Assembly (NCBI GenBank): GCA_903885885.1
Contig: CAISKJ010001468.1
Coordinates: 1 to 10,130, forward strand
Source of the DNA: an uncultured delta proteobacterium
Lineage (GTDB): Bacteria > Myxococcota_A > Polyangia > Polyangiales > Ga0077539
Length of the DNA stretch: 10,130 bases
Direction: 5' to 3'
Shown here: positions 7,739 to 10,130 of the stretch, in pieces
Layout: the number at the start of each line of letters is the position of its first letter
How positions within the stretch are numbered: the stretch's first letter is position 1
The notes under the pieces: generated by a model
Told to the model about the DNA's origin: nothing
Seen by the model: only the letters and a program-made list of their open reading frames with translations
Database searches by the model: none
Translations under genes and position numbers: made by a program

Positions 7739-9379
7739 TCACGCGCCCTTCTGGGCCTGCGCGCCGGCGTCTGCCGACACGGCCATGGGGCGGCTGTCAG
7801 GGTGCGCCTCGGGCGCCTGAGCGAGCAGCGCGGCGCGCACCTCGCGGAGCTTCGTGTAAGAGAGATCGAGGTTCATCGCGCGGCCGAGGCGGGCGATGAG
7901 GTCCCACGCGGGGAGGGCGTCGCCCTTGGGGGGCAGCGCGCGCTTGAAGGGCTGCGCGAGGCGCTTCGCGTTCACGAAGCTCCCGTCGGCCTCGGCCCAG
8001 CTCGCCGCGGGGAGCACCACCGTCGCGAAGCGCGCCAGCGGGCCCTCGTGCGAGAGAAACAGCACCACCTCGCCGATGCGGCTCAGGGGCGCGAGGGCGT
8101 TCGCGTCGACGTCGACGTCGGCGCCGAGGCCCACGATGCCCTGCACCTGCCCCGCCGCGGCCGCCGCGAGGAGGTCTTGCAGCGAGCCCACGGAGCCCCC
8201 CGCCACGGCCGTCGCGCCCGCGCGGTTGGGGTTCTGATCGGCGTGGCGGAGGATCTTGTCGGCCCGCCACGGCGCCTTCGCCGTGAGGTACACGCTCGCC
8301 CCGACGGCCTTCGCAAAAGCCGCGAGCACGAGGTTATCCTCGGTGGAGAACTGAGCGCCGAGCAGCACCGCGAGCTTGCCCGCGGGCACCTTCGCGATCG
8401 CCTCGGCGGCGCGGTCGAGGGCCGCGGGCACCTTCGAGTCTTCGCGCCCGCCGTCGCGCCCGAGGCGGGCCTTGACCACCCTCCCCTCGTGCTCGCGGAG
8501 GTACGACATCATGCCGTCGTCGCACATCCAGAAGCGGTTGACGGCCTCGTTGTCGCGCGGGCGGTTGCGGTACGCGCGCTGCTCGCGCGGGTCGACGTCG
8601 AGGTACATGTTGCACCCCGTCGCGCAGCCCGGGCACACGGTGGCCGTCTCTTTGAGCGTCCACACGCGGGCCTTGAAGCGAAAGTGGCTCGACGTGAGGG
8701 CGCCCACCGGGCACACGTGCTCGGTCATGAGGGTGTAGTCGCCCTCGAGCTTGCGCCCCGGGGCCAGCACCACCTCGTTGCGGTTGCCGCGCTCGCGCAG
8801 GTCGAGCATGTGGTCGCCGACGAGCTCATCGCACACGCGGATGCAGCGCGTGCAGGTGATGCAGCGCTCGGCGTCGTACACGATGGTGTCGCCGAACACG
8901 ACGCCCTTGGGCTTGTGCACCGGCTCGTCGCGCATGCGCTTGAAGGTGCGCTGCTCGGACATCCAATAGTCTTGCAGCTTGCACTCGCCGGCCTGGTCGC
9001 AGATAGGACAATCGACCGGGTGATTGACGAGGAGAAACTCCTGCACGTGGGCGCGCGCCTCGGCGGCGTGCTTCGACGTGGTGGAGCGCACCACCATGCC
9101 GTCGACGGCCTGCACCTGACACGCGGGCTGGAGCTTGGGCTTGCGGTCGGGAACGTAATCGTTCTTGGCCGCGTCCCACTTCATGATGTCGAGCATCATC
9201 GCGCGGCCGCCGGGGGCGGGCTCGATCTCGACGAGGCACATGCGGCAGTTGGCGGCCACCGAGAGACCCGGGTGCCAGCAGTAGTGCGGGATCTCGACCC
9301 CCACGCGCCACGCGGCCTTGATGATGGTCTCACCCTTTTCGAAGGGGATCTCGCGGTCGTCGAGCTTGAAGTTAGGCAT
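7739..9379 (-). CDS. nuoG: NADH-quinone oxidoreductase subunit G, short form
   Basis: The large iron-sulfur subunit of the complex I peripheral arm, which takes electrons from NuoE/NuoF and hands them to NuoI. In order it has a 2Fe-2S domain (C34, C45, C48, C87; N1b), the His-Cys3 N5 site (H120, C124, C127, C133), the 4Fe-4S N4 site (C173, C176, C179, C223), and an N7-type set C249-x2-C252-x3-C256-x29-C286. From about 290 follows a reduced molybdopterin-oxidoreductase-like domain (AVLLGAQFSTEDNL; later VVLPAASWAEADGSFVN). At 546 residues it is clearly shorter than the usual 690-900, with the loss in that domain, yet the ending looks natural and the frame is clean. ATG at 9379 has GAGGG at 9392-9388 overlapping the nuoD stop, 8 bases before the start; 11 bases separate the genes. 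The start gives the usual MPNFKLDDREI type of N-terminus. Confidence 0.95.
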   Translation of the reverse strand: MPNFKLDDREIPFEKGETIIKAAWRVGVEIPHYCWHPGLSVAANCRMCLVEIEPAPGGRAMMLDIMKWDAAKNDYVPDRKPKLQPACQVQAVDGMVVRSTTSKHAAEARAHVQEFLLVNHPVDCPICDQAGECKLQDYWMSEQRTFKRMRDEPVHKPKGVVFGDTIVYDAERCITCTRCIRVCDELVGDHMLDLRERGNRNEVVLAPGRKLEGDYTLMTEHVCPVGALTSSHFRFKARVWTLKETATVCPGCATGCNMYLDVDPREQRAYRNRPRDNEAVNRFWMCDDGMMSYLREHEGRVVKARLGRDGGREDSKVPAALDRAAEAIAKVPAGKLAVLLGAQFSTEDNLVLAAFAKAVGASVYLTAKAPWRADKILRHADQNPNRAGATAVAGGSVGSLQDLLAAAAAGQVQGIVGLGADVDVDANALAPLSRIGEVVLFLSHEGPLARFATVVLPAASWAEADGSFVNAKRLAQPFKRALPPKGDALPAWDLIARLGRAMNLDLSYTKLREVRAALLAQAPEAHPDSRPMAVSADAGAQAQKGA

Positions 9380-9390
9380 CTCCGTCACCC

Positions 9391-10130
9391 TCAGCGGTCG
9401 CACTCGCCGCCGATCATGTTGATCGAGCCAAAGGCGGGGATAATGTCGGCGAGCATGCCGCCCATGATCATGGGCTTGGCGCACTGGAGCGAGAAGAAGC
9501 ACGGCCCCCGCACGCGCACGCGCCAGGGGTTGCCGCCGCCGCGCGACACGAGCATAAAGCCGAGCTCGCCGTTGCCCGCTTCGGTGTACCCGTAGACCTC
9601 ACCCGGGGGCACATCGATGCCCTCCATGATGAGCTTGAAGTGGTTGATCGTGCCCTCGATGGTCGAATAGACCTCGCTCTTGGGCGGGAGCACGATGCGC
9701 GGGTCGCTCACGTTGATCGCGTAGTCGGGCGTGCCCGGCTTGATCTTCTTCAGGAGGTCGAGCGACTGCTCGATGATGCGCGCGCTCTGCCGGATCTCTT
9801 CGAGGCGCACCATGAAGCGGTCGTAGGTGTCGCCGTCTTCGCCGACGGGCACGTCGAAGTCGACCTCGTCGTAGGTGAGGTACGGCTTGTCTTTGCGCAC
9901 GTCGTAGTCGACGCCGGTGCCGCGGAGCACGGGGCCCGACGCGCCCATCGAGAGGGCCTCCTCACGGGTGAGAATGCCGACGCCCTGCGTGCGGTCGAGG
10001 AAGATGCGGTTCTTGAGGAGCAGCGAGGCCCCCTCGTCGACCACCTCTTGGATCTTCGGGAGGATGGCGCGAGACATCCCCTCGAGGCGGTCGGTGGGCG
10101 CGTCGGCCGCGCCGCCGATGCGAAAGAACG
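9391..10130 (-). CDS. nuoD: NADH-quinone oxidoreductase subunit D (49 kDa), C-terminal part
   Basis: The 49-kDa complex I subunit, related to the large subunit of NiFe hydrogenases, which forms the quinone pocket with NuoB and NuoH. Only the last 245 or so residues lie in the window; the frame runs open through the right edge, so the N-terminal part, including the conserved quinone-site His and Tyr, cannot be checked. Diagnostic segments seen are FFRIGGAADAPTDRLEG at the edge, FLDRTQGVGILTREEALSMG, the family word GPVLRGTGVDYDVRKD, YDRFMVRLEEIRQSARIIEQ, and the C-terminal FGSINMIGGECDR, a form common outside the gammaproteobacteria. NuoD stands alone here, not fused to NuoC as far as can be seen. 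The gene leads directly into nuoG. Confidence 0.96.
   Translation of the reverse strand, partial: FFRIGGAADAPTDRLEGMSRAILPKIQEVVDEGASLLLKNRIFLDRTQGVGILTREEALSMGASGPVLRGTGVDYDVRKDKPYLTYDEVDFDVPVGEDGDTYDRFMVRLEEIRQSARIIEQSLDLLKKIKPGTPDYAINVSDPRIVLPPKSEVYSTIEGTINHFKLIMEGIDVPPGEVYGYTEAGNGELGFMLVSRGGGNPWRVRVRGPCFFSLQCAKPMIMGGMLADIIPAFGSINMIGGECDR

Noticed and set aside
9460..9475. Perfect 16-base palindrome GCCCATGATCATGGGC inside nuoD
   Set aside because: It encodes the PMIMG part of the conserved NuoD C-terminus, so codon choice explains it; no sign of an operator role.
7490..9595. 701-codon plus-strand open frame across nuoG and nuoH
   Set aside because: It is antisense to two well-recognised genes and its product has the low-complexity H/R/A/V composition of a high-GC shadow frame.

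Overview
This is a GC-rich, densely packed bacterial chromosomal segment. Its base and codon use, the split macA/macB-like cassette and the dispersed complex I genes fit a Myxococcota-type (myxobacterial) genome, but that assignment is inference; no rRNA or other marker is present. I see no tRNA, rRNA, CRISPR array, insertion sequence, integrase or phage gene.

Left part (1-1231): a plus-strand cation diffusion facilitator transporter, nearest to the ZnT9-like branch. It converges on a short, apparently broken minus-strand gene that joins a signal peptide to what looks like the last blade of a secreted beta-propeller protein, in two different frames.

Middle (1229-5099): a minus-strand, overlapping three-gene MacAB-type export cassette, read in the order adaptor (RND/MacA-like), ATPase, FtsX/MacB-like permease. 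The stop and start codons overlap (ATGA, TGATG), so translational coupling is likely. Divergent from it is a secreted, glycine-rich protein of unknown function with internal repeats and a C-terminal phenylalanine. No TolC-type outer-membrane channel is present in the window.

Right part (5118-10130): a minus-strand 2-TM CorA-like transporter with a GIN motif in place of GMN, then the respiratory complex I genes read right to left as nuoD (cut by the window edge), nuoG, nuoH, nuoI. nuoE and nuoF are not between D and G, and J-N do not follow I, so complex I must be completed from other loci. NuoG is short (546 aa) but keeps all iron-sulfur ligand sets, including the N7-type set.

Overall this is mainly core metabolism and transport. 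I found no convincing new multi-gene system. The points most worth checking are the frameshifted secreted gene, the repeat-containing secreted protein, and several transporters with changed signature residues.
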